Assembly: GCA_003963125.1 (NCBI GenBank)
Contig: RXJK01000086.1
Span: 7,491 to 50,574 of the forward strand
Direction of reading: 5' to 3'
Origin: Hyphomicrobiales bacterium
Lineage (GTDB): Bacteria; Pseudomonadota; Alphaproteobacteria; Rhizobiales; Hyphomicrobiaceae
Length of the DNA: 43,084 nucleotides
Shown: one piece after another, positions 15,941 to 23,534 of the stretch
Position numbering within the stretch: position 1 is the stretch's first letter
How the letters are laid out: each line of letters begins with the position of its first letter
The notes under the pieces: model-generated
Databases searched by the model: none
What the model was told of the DNA's origin: nothing
The model's input: only the letters and a program-made list of their open reading frames with translations
Program-made: the position numbers and the translations under genes

Positions 15941-17092
15941 TCAGGCTCCGGCCGCTTCGAGATCGGCCAGCATCTTCTTCAATTGCTTGGTGGCGGGCGT
16001 GACGATCGCCACGAAATAAGCTTCGCGCAGGCGCCGTTGGGCGGCGCCGGCTTCCACGTAGCCGCGGGCGCCGGAGAAGAGCATGGCGGCCTGCGCGGCA
16101 CGGAGCGAAAGGTCCGCACCCCGGAGGCGCGCTTCGAGGGTGCGACGCCAGCGGCCGCCGCTTTCGTCGAGCGGCGATTGCGCCAGTTCCCAGCACTCGG
16201 CTTCTGCCGTTTCGAGGGCGGCCTCGAGTTCGTCGGGCTGGTCGTCGAGAAACTTGTTCACGTGGCCGAGCGAGGGCTGCATCTGGCGCTGGATATCGAT
16301 GCAGCCGCGGATGACGCCGAAGGCCATGCCCATCTGCAGGAGGATGAAGCCCTGGCGCACCTTCTTGACGTAGGGCTCGGCCGGATCGGCGAGGACGAGA
16401 TCGTCGCCGAGGAAGGCGTCGCGGATCTGCACGGAATAGGTGCCCGTGCCGTCGAGCGCCAGGTGCTCGCCCGTCGGCACGATGCTGACGCCCGGGTGGT
16501 TGCACGGGATCATGACCATGACCCGCCGCGGCGTCGGGTCGTCCGTCTCGAAGATCGTGCCGAAGACGTGGTCGGGCCCGAGGTTCGACACCCACGGCAG
16601 CATGCCGCGCACGACATAACCGCCGGCGACGCGGGTGCCCTTGAGGCGCACCTTCTCGATCTCGAAGAAGGCCTTCATCGGGTTGGAAAGGCCGGTGCCG
16701 CCGAGTTGGCGCCCCGAGCCGCCAGCGGCCGCATAGCGCTCACGGAGCGCCGCGTTCTCGGTGTTGTCGGCGTACCAGGCGAAGGTCGACTGGCACCAGA
16801 CGCAGAACGCGGTCGACAGGCATTCGCGGCCGACGATCGACATCGCCTTGATGCTGGCTGCCAGGTCGAGCCGGCCGCCATTGAGAGCCGTGACGTGGGA
16901 CGCATAGGCACCGGCGTCACCCAGCTTGTGCAGGACGTCGGCCGGATAGAAGTGATCCTCGTCGATCGCTTTGACGAGCGGGGCGAGGTCGCTGCGGACG
17001 ACGGCCGACACGCGGTCGAGCATGGCAGCCGTCGGATCGGGAGCGGGGGAGGGGATGTAAGCCATGCTCGAAGTTTGCGCTGTCGCCGGCAT
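15941..17092 (-). CDS. Acyl-CoA dehydrogenase-like flavoprotein, atypical active site
   Basis: 383 residues with the acyl-CoA dehydrogenase fold: an N-terminal helical region, a middle beta domain (GGTGLSNP, then GGYVVRGMLPWVSNLG), and a C-terminal FAD-binding helical domain (SGARGYVEAGAAQRRLREAYF). Where medium-chain dehydrogenases have the catalytic Glu in YEGT, this protein reads IVTPATKQLKK, so the usual base at that site is missing. Flavin monooxygenases of this fold (DszC/SfnB group) also lack it. The true reaction is unknown. The ATG at 17092 follows GGAGAGGGG. It is 48 bp after the OsmC-like gene. Confidence 0.75.
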   Translation of the reverse strand: MPATAQTSSMAYIPSPAPDPTAAMLDRVSAVVRSDLAPLVKAIDEDHFYPADVLHKLGDAGAYASHVTALNGGRLDLAASIKAMSIVGRECLSTAFCVWCQSTFAWYADNTENAALRERYAAAGGSGRQLGGTGLSNPMKAFFEIEKVRLKGTRVAGGYVVRGMLPWVSNLGPDHVFGTIFETDDPTPRRVMVMIPCNHPGVSIVPTGEHLALDGTGTYSVQIRDAFLGDDLVLADPAEPYVKKVRQGFILLQMGMAFGVIRGCIDIQRQMQPSLGHVNKFLDDQPDELEAALETAEAECWELAQSPLDESGGRWRRTLEARLRGADLSLRAAQAAMLFSGARGYVEAGAAQRRLREAYFVAIVTPATKQLKKMLADLEAAGA

Positions 17093-17140
17093 CGTCTTTC
17101 CCCTCTCCGCTATGTTGTCCTCGTGCGTACCCGCGCGGGG

Positions 17141-17683
17141 CTACTTCAGCGCCACCTCGAGATTGACGGGACGCGTCATGGTGTTGGCGACCGGCGACCA
17201 CTTCTTCGCATGCGCCACGAGTGCGTCGAGTTCCTCGCGCGGGCGGTCGGCTTCGAAGGTCACCTTGGCGCGGATGTCGGTGAAGCCGACGGGCTTCGTC
17301 TCGGAAAGATCGCCCGTGCCCCAGACGGCCGTGATGTTGAGATCGCCTTCGAGCTCGATCTCGAGCTTGTAGACGGTGATGCCGCGCGCGACGGCGTTGG
17401 CGTGGATGCCGACGGCGAGGCAGGAGCCGAGCGCGGAGAGAACCGCTTCGGACGGGTTCGGCGCGGTATCGTCGCCCAAGAGGCCCGGCGGCTCGTCGAC
17501 GATGTAGGGCGGCAGGCTGCGGATGAAGTTGAGATGCCGGAATCGGCCCTCGGCCACGGTGTGGCACTTGAGCGTCTTGATGACGTCCGGGTTGGCCTTG
17601 CCGGCCTCGATCAGCTTGTTGAGCCCGTCCTTGTCGATGGGGGCGAGGCAGCCTGTGACGGCGGTCTTGGGTTGTGCGCTCAT
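17141..17683 (-). CDS. OsmC family protein with only one of the two redox cysteines
   Basis: 180 residues. It has the OsmC core: GDDTAPNPSEAVLSALGSCLAVGIH (C88), then an alternating-strand segment and KKWSPVANTMTRPV. In peroxide-reducing OsmC/Ohr proteins the second cysteine sits in a CPV motif at this point; here it is SPV. A dithiol peroxidase reaction is therefore unlikely, and a binding or single-Cys role is possible. GGAG lies upstream of the ATG at 17683. It is the first gene of the leftward unit opposite TetR. Confidence 0.85.
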   Translation of the reverse strand: MSAQPKTAVTGCLAPIDKDGLNKLIEAGKANPDVIKTLKCHTVAEGRFRHLNFIRSLPPYIVDEPPGLLGDDTAPNPSEAVLSALGSCLAVGIHANAVARGITVYKLEIELEGDLNITAVWGTGDLSETKPVGFTDIRAKVTFEADRPREELDALVAHAKKWSPVANTMTRPVNLEVALK

Positions 17684-17729
17684 GAGCGTTCTCCGTTTCC
17701 CTGGTTGATTGCGCCGCGTTGGTCGCGAA

Positions 17730-17745
17730 CAGACAGGTCTGTCTG
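17730..17745. promoter_or_regulatory. Inverted repeat, likely TetR operator (osmC side)
   Basis: CAGACAG-GT-CTGTCTG is a perfect 7-bp inverted repeat 46 bp upstream of the OsmC-like gene. The half-site matches the second repeat at 17894-17913. Its size and position fit a TetR-family operator. Confidence 0.6.
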
Positions 17746-17893
17746 AGCAAGGCGCGTGCCAGCAGGGCGGGAAGCGGACAAGTTCGCGGAAAATCCGTAT
17801 GTTGCGCCGGTTGGGTGCAGAGTCCGTGGCATTCGACACGCTGCGGCACATGGAGGTTTTTTGCGCAACGTGCCTTGGAAACATTCAGCGGGG

Positions 17894-17913
17894 GAGACAG
17901 ACTGTTCTGTCTC
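17894..17913. promoter_or_regulatory. Inverted repeat, likely TetR operator (tetR side)
   Basis: GAGACAGA (17894-17901) and TCTGTCTC (17906-17913) form a perfect 8-bp inverted repeat with a 4-nt centre, 61 bp upstream of the TetR start. It shares AGACAG/CTGTCT with the other site, but the gap between half-sites is 6 here and 2 there. Confidence 0.6.
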
Positions 17914-17974
17914 TTGCCAAGGCGCGGCCGGGCGGCATATTGGAAAGATCGAAGCTCACCCCCGATCGCAAGCC

Positions 17975-18568
17975 ATGGCTGCAAAGCGCCTGAAATCGAA
18001 AGCTTCCGACAATCCGAGGGAGCGCCTCCTGGAGGCGGCGACCGAGCTTTTCTGCTGCAACGGCATCAACGCCATCGGCGTCGACACGATCGTCGCCAAG
18101 GCCGGCGTCGCCAAAAGCACGCTCTACAAGCTGTTCGGCTCGAAGGAAGGGCTGGTGGAGGCCGTGCTGCGCGCGGAAGGCGAAGCCTGGCGCGAGTGGT
18201 TCACGGTTGCCCTGGGTCGCGCGAGCCCGGACGCGCGGGGGCGCCTCGATGCGATCTTCCCCGTGCTGGCGCAGTGGTTCCGCCAGAAGCGCTTCTACGG
18301 CTGTCCCTTCATCAACGCGGTCGCCGAGCACGACAAGACGAGCGACCGCGTGAGGAAGCTTGCCATCGAACACAAGCAGCAGGTGCTTGCCCACATCCGG
18401 GCGCTCGGCGTGGAAGCCGGCGCCCGCGATCCCGACCGGCTCACGCACGAGATCGCGCTGCTGATGGATGGCGCCATCGTCACGGCCATGATCACGCGCG
18501 CACCCGCCGCGGCCGACTTCGCCAAGGTCGCCTACGACAAGCTGATCGACGCACAGCTCGCAGCCTGA
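17975..18568 (+). CDS. TetR/AcrR family transcriptional regulator
   Basis: 197 residues. The N-terminal helix-turn-helix (about 14-60: RERLLEAATELFCCNGINAIGVDTIVAKAGVAKSTLYKLFGSKEGLVEAVL) is a textbook TetR domain; the C-terminal ligand domain carries Cys residues (FYGCPF) and is otherwise unspecific. The ATG at 17975 fits the domain start; the frame is open from 17756 but overlaps the operator region. It is divergent from the OsmC-like gene with two matching inverted repeats between, so it most likely represses both directions until a small molecule binds. Confidence 0.9.
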   Translation: MAAKRLKSKASDNPRERLLEAATELFCCNGINAIGVDTIVAKAGVAKSTLYKLFGSKEGLVEAVLRAEGEAWREWFTVALGRASPDARGRLDAIFPVLAQWFRQKRFYGCPFINAVAEHDKTSDRVRKLAIEHKQQVLAHIRALGVEAGARDPDRLTHEIALLMDGAIVTAMITRAPAAADFAKVAYDKLIDAQLAA

Positions 18569-18677
18569 CGACCCCCTGCTGCACTGCACAGGCTCTTTGG
18601 GCGCGCCGGCATAGATCGCTGTTCAGCAGCCGGTTAGGGTTCGGGTCGCAATCCGAAGAAGAGGAGACAAGACCCGC

Positions 18678-19061
18678 ATGTTCTCGCACATTATGGTTGG
18701 CGCCAACGACCTCGACAAGGCCCGCAAGTTCTACGATGCAACGCTCGGCGTCTTGGGCGTACCGGCCCCGTTCATGGATGGCCATCGCTTCTTCTACCGG
18801 ACCAAGACCGGCGTGTTCGGCGTGACGAAGCCGATCGATGGCAAGACCGCCACGCACGCCAACGGCGGCACCATCGGCTTTGCCTGCACGTCGGCCGAGC
18901 AGGTCGATGCGTGGCACAAGGCGGGGCTCGAGAACGGCGGCACCACCTGCGAAAATCCCCCCGGCATGCGCCAGGGCAGCACCGGGAAATTGCATCTCGC
19001 CTACCTGCGCGATCCCGACGGCAACAAGCTGTGCGCGATGTACCGCTACCCGAAGGAGTAG
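18678..19061 (+). CDS. VOC-superfamily (glyoxalase/bleomycin-resistance-like) protein
   Basis: A 127-residue protein with one pair of betaalphabetabetabeta modules: an N-terminal SHIMVGANDLDKARKFYDATLGVLG, a middle GTIGFACTSAEQVDAWHKAGLENGG, and a C-terminal AYLRDPDGNKLCAMYR. His4 and the end-domain residues are where VOC enzymes hold a divalent metal; the substrate (dioxygenation, glyoxal or drug binding) is not inferable. GAGGAG lies about 11 nt upstream of the ATG. It is 109 bp after tetR on the same strand and may be part of that regulon. Confidence 0.85.
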   Translation: MFSHIMVGANDLDKARKFYDATLGVLGVPAPFMDGHRFFYRTKTGVFGVTKPIDGKTATHANGGTIGFACTSAEQVDAWHKAGLENGGTTCENPPGMRQGSTGKLHLAYLRDPDGNKLCAMYRYPKE

Positions 19062-19084
19062 GGTGAGGGGTATCGCGGTACCAC

Positions 19085-19151
19085 GCTCGAGTGCTCATTC
19101 GAGCGGCAAGGTCCCGGAGAGCCGTGCTGGCCCACGGCTTCCGGGAACGCA
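19085..19151. repeat. Dispersed hairpin repeat, copy 1 (between convergent VOC and aat)
   Basis: A small hairpin, GCTCGA (19085-19090) with TCGAGC (19099-19104), precedes a 46-bp unit (19106-19151) that matches 32308-32353 at 42 of 46 positions without gaps. The unit folds on itself: TCCCGGA pairs with TCCGGGA and AGCCGTG with CACGGCT, with one bulged G. It lies between two convergent genes and may act as a bidirectional transcript end. Confidence 0.7.
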
Positions 19152-19209
19152 TAGGAGAGGGTGGTGCGCGACGCGATGGATCCGGCGCGGCGACCTGAAC
19201 AAAAGTGGT

Positions 19210-19896
19210 TCAGATCGCGCCGCGCTGGTGGGCGGCTTCGATGATGCTCAGGATCTGGTCGGCCGGGGTCGCGGCCGGCAGGGCGAGGAAGTCGCCCTTG
19301 GCTTCGAGCGCCTTTTCGAGCAGCACGTGGAATTCGGCGCGGTCGATCTCGATGGTGCCGAACTGGCGCAGATGCTCGGTCACGAATTGCGTGTCGAGCA
19401 GCGTGAAGCGGCCGTAGATCAGCCGCGCGCAGAGGTAGACGAGCGCCACCTTGCTGGCATCGCGCTCGGTCGAGAACATGCTTTCGCCGAAGAAGGCGCC
19501 GGCGAGCCCGACACCGTAGAGACCGCCGACGAGCTGCCCGTCCTTCCAGGTCTCCACCGTGTGGCAGTAGCCCATCTCGAAAAGGTCGCGATAGAGCGCT
19601 CGGATCTTGGGATTGATCCAGGTGCTGCGCCGGCCGGGACGGGAGGCGGCGCAGCCCGAAATGACGCCCTCGAAATCGGTGTCGATCCGCACCTCGAACA
19701 CGCCCTGGCGGATGGTGCGCGCAAGCCGCTTCGGCACGTGCACATTGCCGAGGTCGAGAATGCCGCGCTGCTGCGGCTCGATCCAGTACAAGGCGGGGTC
19801 GTCGGCACTCTCCGCCATCGGGAAGATGCCGCACGTGTAGGCTTTCAGCAGGACCTGGGGCGTGATCTCGATGACGATGTCGTCCGGTGACGCCAT
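19210..19896 (-). CDS. aat: Leucyl/phenylalanyl-tRNA--protein transferase
   Basis: 228 residues, cytoplasmic. It transfers Leu or Phe from aminoacyl-tRNA to proteins with N-terminal Lys or Arg, marking them for ClpS/ClpAP (N-degron pathway). Family motifs are all present: YTCGIFPM near the N-terminus, [21 protein letters not shown], and [19 protein letters not shown]. The start ATG at 19896 fits the family length. It is the last gene of the leftward aroQ-accB-accC-aat run, 51 bp after accC. Confidence 0.96.
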   Translation of the reverse strand: MASPDDIVIEITPQVLLKAYTCGIFPMAESADDPALYWIEPQQRGILDLGNVHVPKRLARTIRQGVFEVRIDTDFEGVISGCAASRPGRRSTWINPKIRALYRDLFEMGYCHTVETWKDGQLVGGLYGVGLAGAFFGESMFSTERDASKVALVYLCARLIYGRFTLLDTQFVTEHLRQFGTIEIDRAEFHVLLEKALEAKGDFLALPAATPADQILSIIEAAHQRGAI

Positions 19897-19947
19897 GGTT
19901 GGAGCGTGGCCAGTACCTTCAGCCGTTCAATTGGTATGGGGGAGAAG

Positions 19948-21288
19948 CTAGTCTTTCTTGAGATATTTTTCCAGCCAGTGGATGTCGTAAAGACCGTTGG
20001 CGATGTCGGGCTGCTGCACGAGATCGGCGAACAAAGGAATCGTCGTTTCGATCCCGTCGATGACGAATTCCGACAGGCAGCGCTTGAGCCGCATCAGGCA
20101 TTCGTTGCGGTTCTTGCCGTGCACGATCAGCTTGCCGATCAGGCTGTCGTAGAACGGCGGGATCCGGTAGCCCTGGTAGACGCCGCTGTCGACGCGCACG
20201 CCGAGGCCGCCCGGCGGATGCCAGTACGTTATCGTACCGGGAGACGGGGTAAAGGTGCGCGGGTTCTCCGCGTTGATGCGGCACTCGATGGCGTGGCCGG
20301 AGAAGGTCACGTCCTCCTGCGTCAGGGTCATCGGCGCGCCGGAGGCGATGCGGATCTGCTCGATGACGAGGTCGAGGCCGGTGATCATCTCGGTGACCGG
20401 ATGCTCCACCTGCAGGCGCGTGTTCATTTCGATGAAGTAGAACTGGCCGTCCTCGTAGAGGAACTCGACCGTGCCGGCGCCCCGGTACTTGAGCTTCTGC
20501 ATGGCGGACGCGACCGTGCTGCCGATCTGGCGGCGCTGCTCGGGATTGAGAGCAGGCGAGGGCGCTTCCTCCAGGACCTTCTGGTGCCGGCGCTGCAGGG
20601 AGCAGTCGCGCTCGCCCAGGTGAATGGCGTTGCCGCGGCCGTCGCCGAACACCTGCACCTCGATGTGGCGGGGCTTGGAGAGGTACTTCTCGAGATAGAC
20701 GGCGTCGTCACCGAAGGCGGCCTTGGCTTCGGCGCGCGCGGTCTTGAGCGCGATGTCGAGTTCGGCGGCCGAATGCGCGACCTTCATGCCGCGGCCGCCG
20801 CCGCCGGCCGCGGCCTTCACCAGAACGGGAAAGCCCATAGCCTTGGCGACCTTCTGGGCCTGGGCCTCGCTGGTGATGGCGCCGTCGGAGCCCGGAACCA
20901 CGGGAATGCCGAGGCGCTTCGCCGTGGCCTTCGCCTCGATCTTGTCGCCCATGATGCGGATGTGCTCGCTCGTGGGGCCGATGAAGGTGATGTCGTGCTC
21001 TTCGAGGATCTCGGCGAAGCGGGCGTTCTCGGACAGGAAGCCGTAGCCCGGATGGATCGCGTCGGCGCCGGTGATCTCGCAGGCCGCCAGCAGGCGCGGG
21101 ATGTTGAGGTAGCTTTCGGCGGCGGGCGGCGGGCCGATGCAGACGCTCTCGTCCGCGAGCCGCACGTGCATGGCGTCGGCGTCGGCGGTGGAGTGCACGG
21201 CGACGGTGGCGATGCCGATCTCCTTGCACGCGCGCAGGATGCGAAGCGCGATTTCGCCGCGGTTGGCAATCAGGACCTTGTCGAACAT
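19948..21288 (-). CDS. accC: Biotin carboxylase subunit of acetyl-CoA carboxylase
   Basis: 446 residues. It carboxylates biotin on AccB using ATP and bicarbonate, the first half-reaction of fatty acid synthesis. It shows an ATP-grasp fold: [16 protein letters not shown] at the start, the glycine-rich loop [27 protein letters not shown], and the active-site run [15 protein letters not shown] use the ATG at 21288 because [12 protein letters not shown] is the family N-terminus; the frame extends to 21396 as noise. It is 34 bp after accB. Confidence 0.97.
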   Translation of the reverse strand: MFDKVLIANRGEIALRILRACKEIGIATVAVHSTADADAMHVRLADESVCIGPPPAAESYLNIPRLLAACEITGADAIHPGYGFLSENARFAEILEEHDITFIGPTSEHIRIMGDKIEAKATAKRLGIPVVPGSDGAITSEAQAQKVAKAMGFPVLVKAAAGGGGRGMKVAHSAAELDIALKTARAEAKAAFGDDAVYLEKYLSKPRHIEVQVFGDGRGNAIHLGERDCSLQRRHQKVLEEAPSPALNPEQRRQIGSTVASAMQKLKYRGAGTVEFLYEDGQFYFIEMNTRLQVEHPVTEMITGLDLVIEQIRIASGAPMTLTQEDVTFSGHAIECRINAENPRTFTPSPGTITYWHPPGGLGVRVDSGVYQGYRIPPFYDSLIGKLIVHGKNRNECLMRLKRCLSEFVIDGIETTIPLFADLVQQPDIANGLYDIHWLEKYLKKD

Positions 21289-21322
21289 CGGGCCGTGCCG
21301 GCTCCTCTTCTTGGTCGCGAGG

Positions 21323-21808
21323 CTATTCGATGATGACGAGCGGTTCGCCGAATTCCACGGGATGGCCGTTGCCGACGAGGATCGCGGTGACCACACCCGC
21401 GCGCGGCGCGGGGATGTGGTTCATGGTCTTCATGGCCTCGATGATGAGCAGCGTCTGGCCCTGCGTCACGCGGCTGCCGACGTCGATGAAGACGGCGGCG
21501 CCGGGCTCGGGCGCAAGATAGGCGGTGCCGACCATCGGCGATTTCACGGCGCCGGGGTGCTTGCCGGGATCGCCCGACGGCGCCGCGGAGGCGGCCGCCT
21601 GCGGGGCGGCCGGTGCAGCCTGGGCCGCCGCGGGGGCGGCGAACGCGGCGGGGGCCGCACCGATGATGGTCTGCACCTGCTTGGCGACGCGGACCCTGAC
21701 GCCGTCCTTCTCGATCTCGATCTCGGTGAGGCCGGTCTCGGCGATCAGATCCGCAAGTTCACGCACGAGCGCGTGCTCGCTCGAACCTTTTTTCACGTCT
21801 TTTGCCAT
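21323..21808 (-). CDS. accB: Biotin carboxyl carrier protein of acetyl-CoA carboxylase
   Basis: 161 residues. An N-terminal helical part ([20 protein letters not shown]) is followed by an Ala/Pro-rich flexible linker (about 50-85) and a biotinyl domain with the biotinylation site EAMKTMN (K127) and the hammerhead turn [12 protein letters not shown]. It carries the carboxyl group between AccC and the carboxyltransferase. It sits between aroQ (28 bp) and accC (34 bp), the usual order in this bacterial group. Confidence 0.97.
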   Translation of the reverse strand: MAKDVKKGSSEHALVRELADLIAETGLTEIEIEKDGVRVRVAKQVQTIIGAAPAAFAAPAAAQAAPAAPQAAASAAPSGDPGKHPGAVKSPMVGTAYLAPEPGAAVFIDVGSRVTQGQTLLIIEAMKTMNHIPAPRAGVVTAILVGNGHPVEFGEPLVIIE

Positions 21809-21836
21809 TCGATGTGCGTCCGCTCGTTCCCAGTTC

Positions 21837-22307
21837 TCAAGACTTGCCCGCAGGCGCCGGCGCGCCCTGCCGTTTCAGGAGATCGGCCATGGCCTCCACG
21901 GCCAGTTCGTAGCCTTTTGCACCGAAGCCGCAGATAATGCCAGTTGCAGCCGCCGCGACGTAGCTATGATGACGGAAGGCTTCGCGCCGATGGACGTTGG
22001 AGAGGTGCAGCTCGATCACAGGTTTCTCGGCGGCGTTGAGGGCATCGAGAATTGCAACCGAGGTGTGTGTGTACGCCGCCGCGTTGATGATGATCCCGCA
22101 GGCGCCCGAGCGCGCTTCCTGGATCCAGGTGACCAGCTCGCCTTCGATATTGGACTGGCGAAAATCCGTTTTCAGCCCGAGGCTTGACGCGCGGACCTCG
22201 GTGCGGCGGGCAATGTCGGTCAGGGTCTCGGCGCCGTAGATCGCGGGTTCGCGCACGCCGAGGAGGTTCAGGTTGGGGCCGTTCAGCACAAAGATTGGCT
22301 TCGACAT
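21837..22307 (-). CDS. aroQ: Type II 3-dehydroquinate dehydratase
   Basis: 156 residues. It dehydrates 3-dehydroquinate to 3-dehydroshikimate in the shikimate pathway (dodecameric type II enzyme). Motifs: [19 protein letters not shown] at the start, [18 protein letters not shown] (family usually NPGAYTHTS), and [18 protein letters not shown] with the catalytic His. The ATG at 22307 begins [14 protein letters not shown], so upstream in-frame sequence was dropped. It leads the accB-accC-aat cluster; no clear Shine-Dalgarno. Confidence 0.96.
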   Translation of the reverse strand: MSKPIFVLNGPNLNLLGVREPAIYGAETLTDIARRTEVRASSLGLKTDFRQSNIEGELVTWIQEARSGACGIIINAAAYTHTSVAILDALNAAEKPVIELHLSNVHRREAFRHHSYVAAAATGIICGFGAKGYELAVEAMADLLKRQGAPAPAGKS

Positions 22308-22493
22308 CTGAGGCCGGTCCCGATAGCCCGTGGCGCGCCGAGGGCGCGGGCGAGCCTGTGTAGGTTCTGGAATGACTGGCTTTTCGCTGCCGGACAGCAC
22401 AGGGGGCAGCAGGGCCGTGGTGGGCCTTTACCAGCTTTCAGAAGGGGGAGAAAGGGCCGGCCGGCGATTGTGCAGGGTTTGGTTAGCGAGTTC

Positions 22494-22535
22494 AGCGTCC
22501 GGAAGCGGAAGGGCCGCTTCCAGCTTCCGGGCGCT
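22494..22535 (-). terminator. Long hairpin downstream of the DsbA-like gene
   Basis: AGCGTCCGGAAGC (22494-22506) pairs over 13 bp (one T-G pair) with GCTTCCGGGCGCT (22523-22535). Inside, GGAAG and CTTCC extend the stem past a bulged A. It begins 13 nt past the stop codon at 22549. No T-run follows. Confidence 0.5.
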
Positions 22536-22548
22536 CATTCCAGCTCGA

Positions 22549-23460
22549 TCAGCAGACCTTGCAGCCGTCCTTGCGGACGTCCGAGGCGTGCTTGTTGAGA
22601 AGCTCGACGAGGTTCTCGGGCGCGCCGGGAATGATCTTGTCGCCGACGATGAAGTGCGGCGTGCCCTGGATGCCCATCTTGGCGGCGAGCGCGCGCGTGT
22701 CGTCGATTTCCTTCTTCACGTCCGCCGAGTTCATGTCGCGCTTCAAGCGGGCCATGTCGAGGCCGAGCTTCTCCGCCGTGCGCAGGGCCGAAGCCTCGTT
22801 GGCCTGGCCCTGGCTCTCGATCATGGCGCGGTGGAACTCCCAGTACTTGCCCTGCATCTTGGCGGCCAGCGCCACGCGCGAGGCTTCCTCGGAGCCCTTC
22901 GACAAGATCGGAAATTCCTTCAAGATGAAGCGGGTCTTCTTGTCCTTGTCGACGAAGCTCGCGACGTCGGAGAAGGCCTTCTTGCAGTAGCCGCAGTTGT
23001 AATCGAAGAACTCGATCAGCGGCAGGTCGCCCTTGGCGTTGCCGACGACGGGCGAGCTCGAGGGGCGGAACAGCTCATCTGAGTGCTCCTTCAGTGCCAC
23101 CGCCATCCGGTCGGCCTGGATCTTGTCCATGCGCGCTTCCAGCGCGTTCTGCACTTCGAGCATGATCTCGGGGTTGGCGAGCAGGATGTCCTTGACGATC
23201 TGGGTCAGTTCCTCGCGCTGCTGGGCAGAAAACGCGCTGCTTTTTCCCGTGACGGAGGATGCTGCCGCCGCCGTGTCGCTCTTGGCTTCACTGGCCGGCT
23301 GGGACACGGCCGGCGGGGACGCAGGCGCAGACGGCGTCTGCGATGCGCTCTGGCCGACGGCGAGGGTCGTGCCGAGGAGCAGGATCGCCGGGGCGAGCAG
23401 GCTCGCGCCTTTCGCGGTGGTCACCACGTCGAAGAGGCGCGAGAGAGGGGATGCGGACAT
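22549..23460 (-). CDS. DsbA-family thiol oxidoreductase, envelope-localised
   Basis: 303 residues: a hydrophobic export segment (about 17-38), a long Ala/Ser/Pro-rich linker, a helical stretch (78-130), then a thioredoxin-like domain with CGYC (156-159) in FFDYNCGYCKKAF and cis-Pro in GIQGTPHF (268). It should form or exchange disulfides in periplasmic proteins, in the BdbD/ScsC-like group. The protein ends in a second CxxC, CKVC (300-303), which I cannot explain. GGAGA precedes the ATG at 23460. It lies 74 bp after the M48 protease gene on the same strand. Confidence 0.87.
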   Translation of the reverse strand: MSASPLSRLFDVVTTAKGASLLAPAILLLGTTLAVGQSASQTPSAPASPPAVSQPASEAKSDTAAAASSVTGKSSAFSAQQREELTQIVKDILLANPEIMLEVQNALEARMDKIQADRMAVALKEHSDELFRPSSSPVVGNAKGDLPLIEFFDYNCGYCKKAFSDVASFVDKDKKTRFILKEFPILSKGSEEASRVALAAKMQGKYWEFHRAMIESQGQANEASALRTAEKLGLDMARLKRDMNSADVKKEIDDTRALAAKMGIQGTPHFIVGDKIIPGAPENLVELLNKHASDVRKDGCKVC

Positions 23461-23534
23461 TCTGGTCTCCAGTTGCTTGCTAGGTCGCGCCGTCGTTGGC
23501 GTTGGTTGGCGGTTTCGTGCTCGACGCCCGGGGT

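Noticed and set aside
18772-19152. Frames over the hairpin repeats giving similar peptides (RSRKP..ST..RDLA)
   Set aside because: The similarity is explained by the DNA repeat itself; they have no ribosome sites and end in unrelated sequence.
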